Assembly (NCBI GenBank): GCA_019114225.1
Contig: DXFW01000024.1
Span: forward strand, 1-64,000
DNA length: 64,000 nucleotides
Direction: 5' to 3'
Source of the DNA: Candidatus Allofournierella pullicola
GTDB taxonomy: Bacteria; Bacillota; Clostridia; Oscillospirales; Ruminococcaceae
The notes under the pieces were generated by a model. It searched no databases. It had not been told where the DNA came from and saw nothing but the letters and a program-made list of their open reading frames with translations. The translations under genes and the position numbers were made by a program. Below are positions 16,556 through 23,869 of the stretch, piece after piece (within the stretch, counting starts at the first letter, position 1; each line of letters starts with the position of its first letter).

Positions 16556-17548
16556 GTGCCTTTGCACATCGTGCGGAACGACATCACCACCATGAAGGTG
16601 GACGCCATTGTGAACGCCGCCAACGAGAGCCTGCTGGGCGGCGGAGGGGTGGATGGCGCCATCCACCGGGCCGCCGGGCCCGAACTGCTGGCCGAGTGCC
16701 GCGGCCTGGGCGGCTGCAAAACCGGGCAGGCAAAAATCACCAGAGGTTACCGCCTGCCCGCGAAATACGTCATCCACGCCGTGGGCCCTGTCTGGCAGGG
16801 CGGCGGCCACGGCGAGCGGGAACTGCTCGCCGGAGCCTACCGCGCCTCGCTGGAATTGGCGCTGGCCAACGGCTGCCAGGCGGTGGCTTTCCCCCTCATT
16901 TCCGCCGGGGCCTACGGGTACCCCAAAGACCGGGCGCTGAAAACCGCGGTGGATGTGATCGGGGATTTTCTGCTGGCCCATGACATGACAGTCTATCTGG
17001 TCATTTTTGACCGGGCGGCCTTTTCCATCGGGGAAAAGCTCTTTGCCGACATTGCCGCTTACATCGATGACCGCTATGTGGAGGAACATACCGACCGCCG
17101 GGAGGAGCAATACCGCCGGGCAATGGCCTTTGCCGCCGAGGCCCCGCCCCTGTGCACGTCCGCATGCCCATCGGTCCCCGGAAGCCTGGACGAGGCGCTG
17201 GGCCGGCTGGACGAGAGTTTCTCTCAAATGCTTCTGCGCAAAATAGACGAAAAGGGCATGACCGACGCCCAGTGCTACAAAAAAGCCAACATCGACCGCA
17301 AGCTGTTTTCCAAAATACGTTCGGACACGCACTACCGGCCTTCCAAGCCCACCGCCATGGCCTTTGCCGTGGCGCTGGAACTGCCGCTGGACGAAGCCCG
17401 GGAGCTGCTGGAAAAGGCGGGGTTCGCCTTTTCCCACGCAAGCAAGTTTGACATCATCGTGGAGTATTTCATCGCCCGCCGGAACTACGATATTTTTGCG
17501 ATCAACGAAGCTCTGTTCGCCTTTGACCAGAGCCTGCTGGGCGGCTGA
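16556..17548 (+). CDS. Macro-domain ADP-ribose hydrolase with C-terminal helical DNA-binding-like domain
   Basis: A 330-aa two-part protein. Residues 1 to about 170 are a macro domain of the O-acetyl-ADP-ribose deacetylase (YmdB) type, with [23 protein letters not shown] and the later loop [10 protein letters not shown]. Residues about 210-330 form a helical domain ([20 protein letters not shown], then [13 protein letters not shown]) that reads like an XRE-type helix-turn-helix. The start is a GTG, eight bases after AAGGAGG. The combination may link ADP-ribose sensing to gene control; the regulatory role is inference. Confidence 0.88.
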   Translation: MPLHIVRNDITTMKVDAIVNAANESLLGGGGVDGAIHRAAGPELLAECRGLGGCKTGQAKITRGYRLPAKYVIHAVGPVWQGGGHGERELLAGAYRASLELALANGCQAVAFPLISAGAYGYPKDRALKTAVDVIGDFLLAHDMTVYLVIFDRAAFSIGEKLFADIAAYIDDRYVEEHTDRREEQYRRAMAFAAEAPPLCTSACPSVPGSLDEALGRLDESFSQMLLRKIDEKGMTDAQCYKKANIDRKLFSKIRSDTHYRPSKPTAMAFAVALELPLDEARELLEKAGFAFSHASKFDIIVEYFIARRNYDIFAINEALFAFDQSLLGG

Positions 17549-17568
17549 GACCGGAAAGGAGAGACCCC

Positions 17569-17919
17569 ATGCCCCGCACCGATGTGACACAGATGTCCTT
17601 TGCAATGCTCTATCCCCTGCTGGTGAACAAGGCGGTGAAGAAGGGCCGCACCCGGGAGGAAGTGGACCAGGTGACCGCCTGGCTCACCGGCTATTCCCCG
17701 GAAGAACTCGCCTGTCTGGAACAAAGCGGTACGAGCTACGGCGACTTTTTTCGGAACGCCCCTGCCATGAACCCCCGCCGGGCCCTTATCACCGGCAAGG
17801 TGTGCGGCGTGCAGGTGGAGACCATTGAGGACCCGCTGCTTCAGGCCATCCGCCAGCTGGACAAACTGGTGGACGAACTGGCCAAAGGCCGGCCCATGGA
17901 AAAGATCCTGCGCACATAA
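17569..17919 (+). CDS. DUF2200 family protein
   Basis: A 116-aa soluble protein that matches the DUF2200 family along its whole length: MSFAMLYPLLVNKAVKKGR near the start, WLTGYSPEEL, MNPRRALITGKVCGV, and LDKLVDELAKGRPMEKIL at the end. Function is unknown. It starts 20 bp after the macro-domain gene, with GGAAAGGAG upstream, and is probably the last gene of that operon. Confidence 0.88.
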   Translation: MPRTDVTQMSFAMLYPLLVNKAVKKGRTREEVDQVTAWLTGYSPEELACLEQSGTSYGDFFRNAPAMNPRRALITGKVCGVQVETIEDPLLQAIRQLDKLVDELAKGRPMEKILRT

Positions 17920-17954
17920 ATGTCGCCCGCCGGGCGACCTGACACAAGCGAAAG

Positions 17955-17999
17955 CCCCCTATACTGTGTTTGTAAGCAATTCACAGTACAGGGGGTTTT
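17955..17999 (+). terminator. Terminator-like hairpin overlapping the VWA gene leader
   Basis: CCCCCT-a-TACTGTG pairs with CACAGTA-c-AGGGGG, followed by TTTT. It can terminate the DUF2200 operon. Its GGGGG arm is also the only ribosome site before the VWA gene, so the fold could hide that site. A -10-like TATACT (17960-17965) lies in the left arm. Confidence 0.55.
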
Positions 18000-18002
18000 G
18001 TT

Positions 18003-18653
18003 ATGAAAAAAGATTTGACCGAACTGGTATTCATTCTGGACCGCAGCGGCTCCATGCAGGGGCTGGAGAGCGACACCATCGGAGGGTTCAATTCCCTGCT
18101 GGAAAAGCAAAAGCGGCAGCCCGGCGAGGCGCTGGTCTCCACCATTCTCTTTGACGACCGGGCCGAGGTGCTTCACGACCGGACGCCCTTGAGCCGGATC
18201 CGCCCCATCACCGACAGAGACTATTTTGTGCAGGGCTGCACCGCCCTGCTGGACGCGGTGGGCGGAGCCATCCGCCACATCGGGAACATCCACAAATACG
18301 CCCGCCGCGAAGATGTGCCGGAGCACACCCTTTTTGTGGTCATCACCGACGGCATGGAAAACGCCAGCCGCCACTTCACCGCCCGGCAGGTGCGGGAGAT
18401 GATCCAGCGGCAGAAAGAGCGGTACGGCTGGGAGTTCCTCTTTTTGGGGGCCAACATCGACGCAGTGGAAACGGCGGGCGCGCTTGGTATCGGCGCCGAC
18501 CGGGCGGTGAACTACCGCTGCGACAGCACGGGCACCCGTTTGAACTACGATGTGGTGAGCCAGGCAGCGGCCGCCGTCCGGTGCAGCGCCCCGCTGGACG
18601 CCCATTGGAAGGACGCCATCGAACAGGACTTTTGCCGTCGCGGCAACAAGTAA
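18003..18653 (+). CDS. VWA-domain protein
   Basis: A 216-aa von Willebrand A domain covering nearly the whole chain. The metal-ion-dependent adhesion site is FILDRSGSM (residues 10-18), followed by a conserved threonine region (GCTALLDAVG) and VVITDGMENAS. No signal peptide or membrane segment is seen, so it is cytoplasmic. Stand-alone VWA proteins of this kind are common in Firmicutes and usually lack a known partner. ATG 18003 uses the GGGGG in the upstream hairpin as ribosome site. Confidence 0.9.
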   Translation: MKKDLTELVFILDRSGSMQGLESDTIGGFNSLLEKQKRQPGEALVSTILFDDRAEVLHDRTPLSRIRPITDRDYFVQGCTALLDAVGGAIRHIGNIHKYARREDVPEHTLFVVITDGMENASRHFTARQVREMIQRQKERYGWEFLFLGANIDAVETAGALGIGADRAVNYRCDSTGTRLNYDVVSQAAAAVRCSAPLDAHWKDAIEQDFCRRGNK

Positions 18654-18654
18654 C

Positions 18655-18687
18655 AAACAGGCCGCCCGGTCACCGGGCGGCCTGTTT
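18655..18687. terminator. Bidirectional terminator between convergent genes
   Basis: A perfect 16-bp stem (AAACAGGCCGCCCGGT and its complement) around a single base serves the VWA gene and the opposing DUF5714-ArsC gene. Confidence 0.8.
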
Positions 18688-18692
18688 GCCGT

Positions 18693-19793
18693 TTATTTCA
18701 GTTCGCCTGCCAGAATGCGGTCTTTGAGGTCCCGCACCTTTTCTTCGATACGGGCCATCACACCCAGAAACACTTCGTCCCCCTGGCCGGTGGGGTCATT
18801 GAGGCCCCAGTCCTCCCGGTGGGAACAGGGCAGGAAGGGGCAATTGACGCCGCAGCCCATGGTGACCACCACATCCACCGCGGGCAGTTCGGAAAGGGGC
18901 TTGTTGTGCTGGGTCTTTTCCATATCAATGCCGTGGACCTGCTTCATCAGGCGCACCGCGTCGGGGTTTATCCTCACGCCCGGCTCGGTGCCGGCGGAAA
19001 AGCTCTCGAACACGTCTCCGGCCAGTTTTTTGCCCAGCGCCTCCGCCATCTGGCTGCGGCAGGAATTGTGCACGCAGAGAAACGCCACCTTGGGCTTTTG
19101 GAGGCGGGCTGCCGAGAAGGGACAGCGCCGGCCAATGCACTGGCCGTTCCGGGGGCTGTAGGAGCAGACGGGCATGTTCCGCTCCATCGCCACCCCCAGG
19201 TGTTCCCGCACAAAGTCCACGGCGGCCAGAATGGCCAGAAAGGAATCCCGCTTGCAGCAGCGGGGGCCGCCCGCGCTGCCGATGGCTTCCAGCGCCCGGG
19301 CGGTCATGCGGTTGCTCAGGCCCCAGGGTTCCCGGGCCAGAGGGGTGGACTGTGTGACGATGGCCAGGAACTGCCCCGTGCTGACGCCCGCACCGCAGGC
19401 GCCCCAAAAACCGCAGGCGCCGCCGGGCACGGCTTTGCCCCGGTCATACATCTCCCGCAGGGCCGGTTCCAGGTCCAACGTTCCGCCGGCGTTTTTGTAG
19501 GCGGTGAGCAGCGCCGCGCCCACCATCACATGGTGCTCCGGCCCATGCATGTGGCAGAAAGGCAGTTCCATCATCCGCCGCACGATGGCAATGGGGTCGG
19601 CAGAGGTCTCGGCAAGGCACAGCCCGAAGATACGGTCCAGCCCCTGGGTGTGGCAGTCGCTGCAAATGTAGTGCCCGTTCACACAGCGGGTCTTGCTCAG
19701 CTCCTTTTTGTGGCAGACGGCGCACTCCATCTCCTGGCTCTGCGTCAGATATTCCAGCGGCGCTTTGCAGATAAGGCATTCTTCCCGGTTCAA
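18693..19793 (-). CDS. DUF5714-arsenate reductase (ArsC) fusion protein
   Basis: A 366-aa fusion. Residues 1 to about 230 are a DUF5714 domain rich in cysteines (CLICK, CAVCHKK, CVNGHYICSDCH, GGACGFWGACGAG), which probably bind metal. Residues about 235-360 are a thioredoxin-type arsenate reductase/low-molecular-weight phosphatase fold. Its loop is CVHNSCR (Cys240, Arg246), followed by QMAEA and later TMGCGVNCPFLPC with EDWGLNDPTGQ. The start is TTG at 19793, nine bases after an AGGAG site. It shares a promoter with the lipoprotein rhodanese upstream. It may reduce arsenate, though no arsB or arsR is nearby. Confidence 0.9.
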   Translation of the reverse strand: MNREECLICKAPLEYLTQSQEMECAVCHKKELSKTRCVNGHYICSDCHTQGLDRIFGLCLAETSADPIAIVRRMMELPFCHMHGPEHHVMVGAALLTAYKNAGGTLDLEPALREMYDRGKAVPGGACGFWGACGAGVSTGQFLAIVTQSTPLAREPWGLSNRMTARALEAIGSAGGPRCCKRDSFLAILAAVDFVREHLGVAMERNMPVCSYSPRNGQCIGRRCPFSAARLQKPKVAFLCVHNSCRSQMAEALGKKLAGDVFESFSAGTEPGVRINPDAVRLMKQVHGIDMEKTQHNKPLSELPAVDVVVTMGCGVNCPFLPCSHREDWGLNDPTGQGDEVFLGVMARIEEKVRDLKDRILAGELK

Positions 19794-19820
19794 GGTCTTT
19801 CTCTCCTTCCGGCAGTCCGG

Positions 19821-20204
19821 TCACGACTCGGTTTCATAGGGCCAGGTGTTGATCCCGCCGAACTCATAAATACAGGTGTAGCCCAGCTCCGCCAGGGCGG
19901 CAGCAGCCGTCTTGCTGCGGTTTCCGCTGCGGCAGTAGACCAGCACCGTGAAGTCCTTTTCCGGGATGACTGCCGCGGCGGTCTCCCCGTCGATGGAACC
20001 CACCGGCAGCAGAACGGCGCCGGGGATGTGGCCCTCGTCGTATTCACTTTGCTCCCGCACGTCCAGCACCACCACGTCCTGGGTGTCCATCATCTCTTTT
20101 GCCTCTTCCTGGCTGATCTGCCGGTAGGCGGCGTCCGCTTTCTGCCCGCAGCCTGCCATCAGAAGAAGGCAGAGCGCCAGCAGCAAAGGAAAGATCCGTT
20201 TCAT
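19821..20204 (-). CDS. Rhodanese-like lipoprotein
   Basis: A 127-aa exported lipoprotein with a basic start, hydrophobic core and lipobox LMAGC (cysteine near residue 19). It carries one rhodanese domain with active loop YCRSGNRS. The C-terminal stretch EFGGINTWPYE nearly repeats that of the cytosolic rhodanese at 57928-58281. It would transfer sulfane sulfur, or handle cyanide or thiols, at the outer membrane face. It is the first gene of a two-gene operon with the DUF5714-ArsC fusion. TTTGGAGG precedes the ATG. Confidence 0.93.
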   Translation of the reverse strand: MKRIFPLLLALCLLLMAGCGQKADAAYRQISQEEAKEMMDTQDVVVLDVREQSEYDEGHIPGAVLLPVGSIDGETAAAVIPEKDFTVLVYCRSGNRSKTAAAALAELGYTCIYEFGGINTWPYETES

Positions 20205-20268
20205 CTGTGAACCTCCAAAGGCCGCCCGCCGGGAGACTGGCTCCTGCGGGGCGGGTTTTCGTTTTTAT

Positions 20269-20298
20269 ATCATACCGTTCCCTCTGTGTTCCTGTCAA
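20269..20298 (-). promoter_or_regulatory. Promoter of the rhodanese-DUF5714-ArsC operon
   Basis: TTGACA (20293-20298) and TATGAT (20269-20274) on the minus strand with an 18-bp spacer. The -35 is a perfect match. Confidence 0.8.
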
Positions 20299-20311
20299 TC
20301 TCGGGCGGGAC

Positions 20312-20349
20312 AAAAAGCCTCCGGCCGCCGCGGTGCGGCAGCCGGAGGC
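20312..20349 (-). terminator. Terminator of the AraC/GyrI-like gene
   Basis: GCCTCCGGC (20317-20325) pairs with GCCGGAGGC (20341-20349). On the minus strand the hairpin is followed by TTTTTG. Confidence 0.75.
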
Positions 20350-20356
20350 GAAGCTG

Positions 20357-21214
20357 TTATTTCTTTTCCACCGGGAGCCAGACCTCACAATAGTATTCCT
20401 GGTCCTGTGTGCCCTGTTCGAACCGGCTGGCGTCGCTGTACAACTCCACGTTGATCCCGGCCGCGATCTTGTAATCGGGGTTCGTGGGCAGCCACTGGGA
20501 GAAGATCTGCTGGTTCAGCCCCTGCAGCGCCTGAGGCATTTTGCCGGTGCAGGGAAACACCGCCCAGGTGTGAGCCGGGATGGTGCGGGTGGTGAAGCCG
20601 GCAGGCACCTCCATGGCGGGATCGTAGTTGTCAGCGATGAGGTATTCAAACTCATTGCCGCCCATGCTCTCGTCCAGGTTGATCCCGTACATCCCGCGCA
20701 CCACCTGGCCGCCGCCCGCGGCGAAGTGCTCGGCCCAGAACCGGGGCACCGCCGTGGCGCCTTCTTCGTATTTAAAGGTCTTTGCCCGGCAGAGAACGGT
20801 GAACGCCTCTTTTTTCATAATTTTGCAATCCATGTTTTGACCACCTTCCAATGTCACTTTGATCCGAAGCGGCGCAAAGGAACGAACCGCACCCCCGCTT
20901 TTTCGCAGTGCGGCGGGTGTGAGCCCATGGAAGCGGGCAAAGGCTTTGGTGAAGCTGTCCGGCGAGTCGTAGCCGAACTCCAGCGCGATGTCGATGATCT
21001 TCCGGTCCGTCGTGAGGACCTCCAGCCCGGCGGCGGAAAGCCGGCGCTGGCGGATGTAGTCGCCCACCGTCATGCCGCACAGCATGGCAAAGCCCTTTTG
21101 AAAATAAAAGGGCGACAAGGCCGCCTGCTGCGCCACATTTCGAACGGTCAACTCCTCCCGGAGATGGTCCTCGATATACTGGATCGCCCGGTGAATACTT
21201 TCCACCCAGTCCAT
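20357..21214 (-). CDS. AraC-family regulator with GyrI-like effector domain
   Basis: A 285-aa regulator. Residues 1 to about 105 hold the two AraC helix-turn-helix motifs (LTVRNVAQQAALSPFYFQKGF, then IDIALEFGYDSPDSFTKAFARF). The rest is a GyrI-like small-molecule binding domain ending in EYYCEVWLPVEK. This order is that of the Rob/SoxS-like multidrug sensors of Firmicutes, which bind lipophilic compounds. AAGGAGAG precedes the ATG. No efflux gene adjoins, so its target is unknown. Confidence 0.93.
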   Translation of the reverse strand: MDWVESIHRAIQYIEDHLREELTVRNVAQQAALSPFYFQKGFAMLCGMTVGDYIRQRRLSAAGLEVLTTDRKIIDIALEFGYDSPDSFTKAFARFHGLTPAALRKSGGAVRSFAPLRIKVTLEGGQNMDCKIMKKEAFTVLCRAKTFKYEEGATAVPRFWAEHFAAGGGQVVRGMYGINLDESMGGNEFEYLIADNYDPAMEVPAGFTTRTIPAHTWAVFPCTGKMPQALQGLNQQIFSQWLPTNPDYKIAAGINVELYSDASRFEQGTQDQEYYCEVWLPVEKK

Positions 21215-21296
21215 TGGTCACACTCTCCTTCTGGCTTCAGCATACCCCAAAGCGGCGGCTCCTGCCCGATTTTTCGTGTCAAAGTTTGTCCGGCGG

Positions 21297-21782
21297 CTAT
21301 CGCTTCAGAACGAACTCCTGCACCGGGCAGCCGAACTCCTCCCCCAGCCTGCCTTCCACAAACCCCAGGCGCTTGTAAAAGGCCCGGGCGGCGGCGCCCC
21401 GGGGGTCGCCCTCCCGGTAGGTGGTCACGGCAACGTCTTTTCCCTCATCCATCTGTGCCAGCATGGCGGACACCATTCTCTGCCCAATGTGCTGGCGGCG
21501 GCAGGCCGGGTCCACCGCCAGAAAACACAGCGCACCGGCTTCCTTCGAGAACAAAAGCGCGCCCACAAGGCGTTCGCCCCGCGCTGCGCAGAGCGCGGCC
21601 CCGCTTTGCACAAAGCGGAGCGTCACCGCCCGGTGGTCCCGCAGGCCGTCTGCACTTTCCAGCCCCGGAAAATCGTCTTTCACGCGGCGCACAAGGGCCA
21701 TCCAGCCCTCGATATCCCGGGGGCTCGCCAGGCGTATCTCCACCGCCTGCTCCCGTCTTTCAAGCCTTTCCCCCTGATCCAT
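21297..21782 (-). CDS. GNAT-family N-acetyltransferase
   Basis: A 161-aa acetyltransferase with the GNAT fold. The acetyl-CoA site is the RRQHIGQRMV stretch (near residue 97), and the chain ends with the usual ARAFYKRLGF. The acceptor cannot be predicted. AGGGGAGG precedes the ATG. It lies after the YhhN gene on the same strand but beyond a terminator, with an extended -10 element just upstream. Confidence 0.9.
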   Translation of the reverse strand: MDQGERLERREQAVEIRLASPRDIEGWMALVRRVKDDFPGLESADGLRDHRAVTLRFVQSGAALCAARGERLVGALLFSKEAGALCFLAVDPACRRQHIGQRMVSAMLAQMDEGKDVAVTTYREGDPRGAAARAFYKRLGFVEGRLGEEFGCPVQEFVLKR

Positions 21783-21807
21783 CCCGCTTCCCTCCCCTTT
21801 TTTCCAC

Positions 21808-21816
21808 AGTATACCA
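21808..21816 (-). promoter_or_regulatory. Extended -10 promoter element for the GNAT gene
   Basis: TGGTATACT on the minus strand is a TG-N extended -10 site. No good -35 box was seen. Confidence 0.4.
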
Positions 21817-21817
21817 C

Positions 21818-21845
21818 AAAAAGCACCTCCCTGGCCGGGAGGCGC
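21818..21845 (-). terminator. Terminator of the YhhN gene
   Basis: GCGCCTCCC and GGGAGGTGC arms (minus strand, one G-T pair) are followed by TTTTTG. Confidence 0.7.
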
Positions 21846-21860
21846 TTTCCGTTATTTTTC

Positions 21861-22529
21861 TCAAAAACCCAGGCTGACGGCCACCAGAAACATTCCGTAA
21901 TAATAGGTGGCCAGGTTCGCGGCGTGGATCGCCGGGTGGGATGTGCGGTAAAAGTAGAGGAACAGGATCAGAAGGTCCGAGATCCAGAACAGGGCCGCGC
22001 CCGCCAGCACCAGAAAGCACCAGGGCTGGCCCAGCCCCACCGCCAGCTGAACGCCCTTGCCCAAAAAGGCGGACACAAAAGCGGCGTAAACCGCGGCCAT
22101 GGGCAGCAGGCGGCCAAAACGCATGCCGGACAGGCGGCTCAGGGCCAGCACGCCCAGCGCGCCTGCGGCGGCTGCCGCTGGCACCAGCCAGTTGGCAGGC
22201 TGCAAACGGCAGAGCCCCCACACAAACAGGCCGTGCCCTGCCAGAAAACAGACCCCGCCCCCAACGAACCAGGGCAGCTTGCGCCGCCGGTTATACACTG
22301 CCAGCAGCACGTCCCCCGTCACGCAGCAGCCCAGGGCGGGCGCCAGATGGGCAAAGGCCTCCGGGCGGCTGCCCAGGCGTGCGGACACACCCGCCACCGC
22401 CACAAAAAGCAGGCTGCACAGGATCTTTTCCGCCAGATAGCTTTTGCGGGGCGAGCAGGCTTTGCGGATGAGCAGGCAGAGCGCTGCGGTATAAATCAGA
22501 AACATGCCTGCGGTCAGGGTGATGGTCAC
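21861..22529 (-). CDS. YhhN/TMEM86-family membrane protein (lysoplasmalogenase-like)
   Basis: A 222-aa protein with about eight hydrophobic segments. The conserved acidic motifs of the YhhN family are visible as GDVLLA near residue 72 and SDLLIL near 183. Characterised members hydrolyse lysoplasmalogens; many anaerobic Clostridia make plasmalogens, so a role in membrane ether-lipid turnover is plausible. The start is GTG with AAGGAGG upstream. Confidence 0.85.
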   Translation of the reverse strand: MTITLTAGMFLIYTAALCLLIRKACSPRKSYLAEKILCSLLFVAVAGVSARLGSRPEAFAHLAPALGCCVTGDVLLAVYNRRRKLPWFVGGGVCFLAGHGLFVWGLCRLQPANWLVPAAAAAGALGVLALSRLSGMRFGRLLPMAAVYAAFVSAFLGKGVQLAVGLGQPWCFLVLAGAALFWISDLLILFLYFYRTSHPAIHAANLATYYYGMFLVAVSLGF

Positions 22530-22662
22530 AGGGCGGTCCCCTCCTTGTTTTCATTGCGCGTGTCTGCGCGGGGGCGGGTCGCTTTTTTTAAGGATACCAC
22601 ATGCCCCGGAACCCTGTCTGCCCGCCGGGGCAGGCGATTTCTTGTATCTGCCACGCAGTTCT

Positions 22663-23598
22663 TCACCGTGCCTGGGGCGGCGGCTGCCGGGTCTCGATGT
22701 CCAAAAAGCGGCGGCGGTATTCCGAAGGCGGAATGCCCACGATCCGGGCGAACACCCGGGAGAAATAGTTCGGGTCGTTGAAACCGCAGGCGCCGGCCAC
22801 ATCCGCCACCGGCAGCAGGCTGTAGCGCAGCATACCCTTGGCCTGCTCCACCCGCACCTTGTTCACATAGGTGCTCACGTTCACTCCTGCGTGCCGCTTG
22901 AACAGGCGGCTGAGATAACTTTCGCTGCAATGACAGAAGCGCGCCAGCTCCGGCAGCGAAACGTGCTGGGTGCAGTTGATCCGCACATATTCCACCGCGT
23001 GGGAAAAGATGGTGTCCTCTCTGGAATTCTGGTAGCGCCGGGCCATGTTGGGGGCGGCGTGGGTATTGCTCAGCACCTGGTAGGACTGGCCCAAATGCCC
23101 CGCCGCCAGCTGCAGTTCCACCAGCAGGTCGTCCACGGGAATGGTGGGTGTTGCGATGTTTTCGGCATAAAGCTCCAGCGCCCGTTCGGTCTCCAGCCCC
23201 TCGCTGCAGCGGCAGGCGTGCCCGATACACCAGCGGGTGCGGGCTTCATTGGTCTGGAAAAACCCGGCGTTCACCGTGCCCAGAAGCAGTTCGCCGGAAT
23301 ACACCGGCACCACATACTCTCCCAGCCCTGCGTGACAGACGCCGAAAAAGGGCTTTTTTGTTCGCAGCAGCTTGTCGTGCATTTTTCGGATCATGGAAAG
23401 GCAGACATGAAACCGTTCCGGCTCGCTTTTCATATAAAGGCAGAAGGGATTGGTGTGAGCAAGAAACGGGTCCAGCACCTCGGAAAGATCCTTGTTGATG
23501 TGGATGAATCCGCCGAAGTCCTTCACGCAGATCTGGACGTTGTATTTGTCACGGATAAACTGCAGGTAATCTCCCACGCTTTGGTACGGGTTCGACAT
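22663..23598 (-). CDS. AraC-family regulator with PocR sensory domain
   Basis: A 311-aa regulator. The N-terminal half is a PocR-type ligand domain with its cysteine pattern (FCLYMKSEPERFHVCL, FFGVCHAG). A C-terminal AraC domain follows (LPELARFCHCSESYLSRLFK and VAGACGFNDPNYFSRVFARI). ATG 23598 is seven bases after AGGAGG; an in-frame opening 60 bases upstream lacks a site. It is divergent from the FAD oxidoreductase-ABC operon and is the likely activator of that operon. Confidence 0.93.
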   Translation of the reverse strand: MSNPYQSVGDYLQFIRDKYNVQICVKDFGGFIHINKDLSEVLDPFLAHTNPFCLYMKSEPERFHVCLSMIRKMHDKLLRTKKPFFGVCHAGLGEYVVPVYSGELLLGTVNAGFFQTNEARTRWCIGHACRCSEGLETERALELYAENIATPTIPVDDLLVELQLAAGHLGQSYQVLSNTHAAPNMARRYQNSREDTIFSHAVEYVRINCTQHVSLPELARFCHCSESYLSRLFKRHAGVNVSTYVNKVRVEQAKGMLRYSLLPVADVAGACGFNDPNYFSRVFARIVGIPPSEYRRRFLDIETRQPPPQAR

Positions 23599-23637
23599 CC
23601 TTTTTCCTCCTCTCTTCCGGGGCACTTGCCTGTTTTC

Positions 23638-23666
23638 AGTGTAGCCCATCTTTCGCACAGCGTCAA
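23638..23666 (-). promoter_or_regulatory. Promoter of the PocR/AraC regulator gene
   Basis: TTGACG (23661-23666) and TACACT (23638-23643) on the minus strand, 17 bp apart. Confidence 0.75.
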
Positions 23667-23869
23667 CAACTTAGTGCAGAATAATCCAGAAACAAAGCAA
23701 AACAATCATGGCGAAGGGCAGCATTTGCTGATAGAATTGAGACAAATCAAACAAAAAGTTTCTTCTTTTTCTCGTTTTTTTATATTTTACAGGAAAACAA
23801 GCGATTCCTTTTGCGGACAATCTTTCATTCAAGTGGAATAATCTGCTCTTAACAGAGGTGTGTGGAAGC
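23667..23869. other. AT-rich divergent control region
   Basis: About 200 bp between the PocR/AraC promoter and the FAD oxidoreductase start is much richer in A and T than its surroundings, with long T runs. It must hold the operon promoter and regulator sites. I could not pick a convincing -35/-10 pair on the plus strand. Confidence 0.4.

Noticed and set aside
17922-17938. GTCGCCCG-C-CGGGCGAC palindrome after DUF2200 as a terminator
   Set aside because: The loop is one base and no T run follows. The next hairpin (17955-17999) is the better terminator.
21215-21296. TTGACA on the minus strand upstream of the AraC/GyrI-like gene as a promoter
   Set aside because: The only -10-like box, TATGCT, is 32 bp away, far beyond normal spacing.
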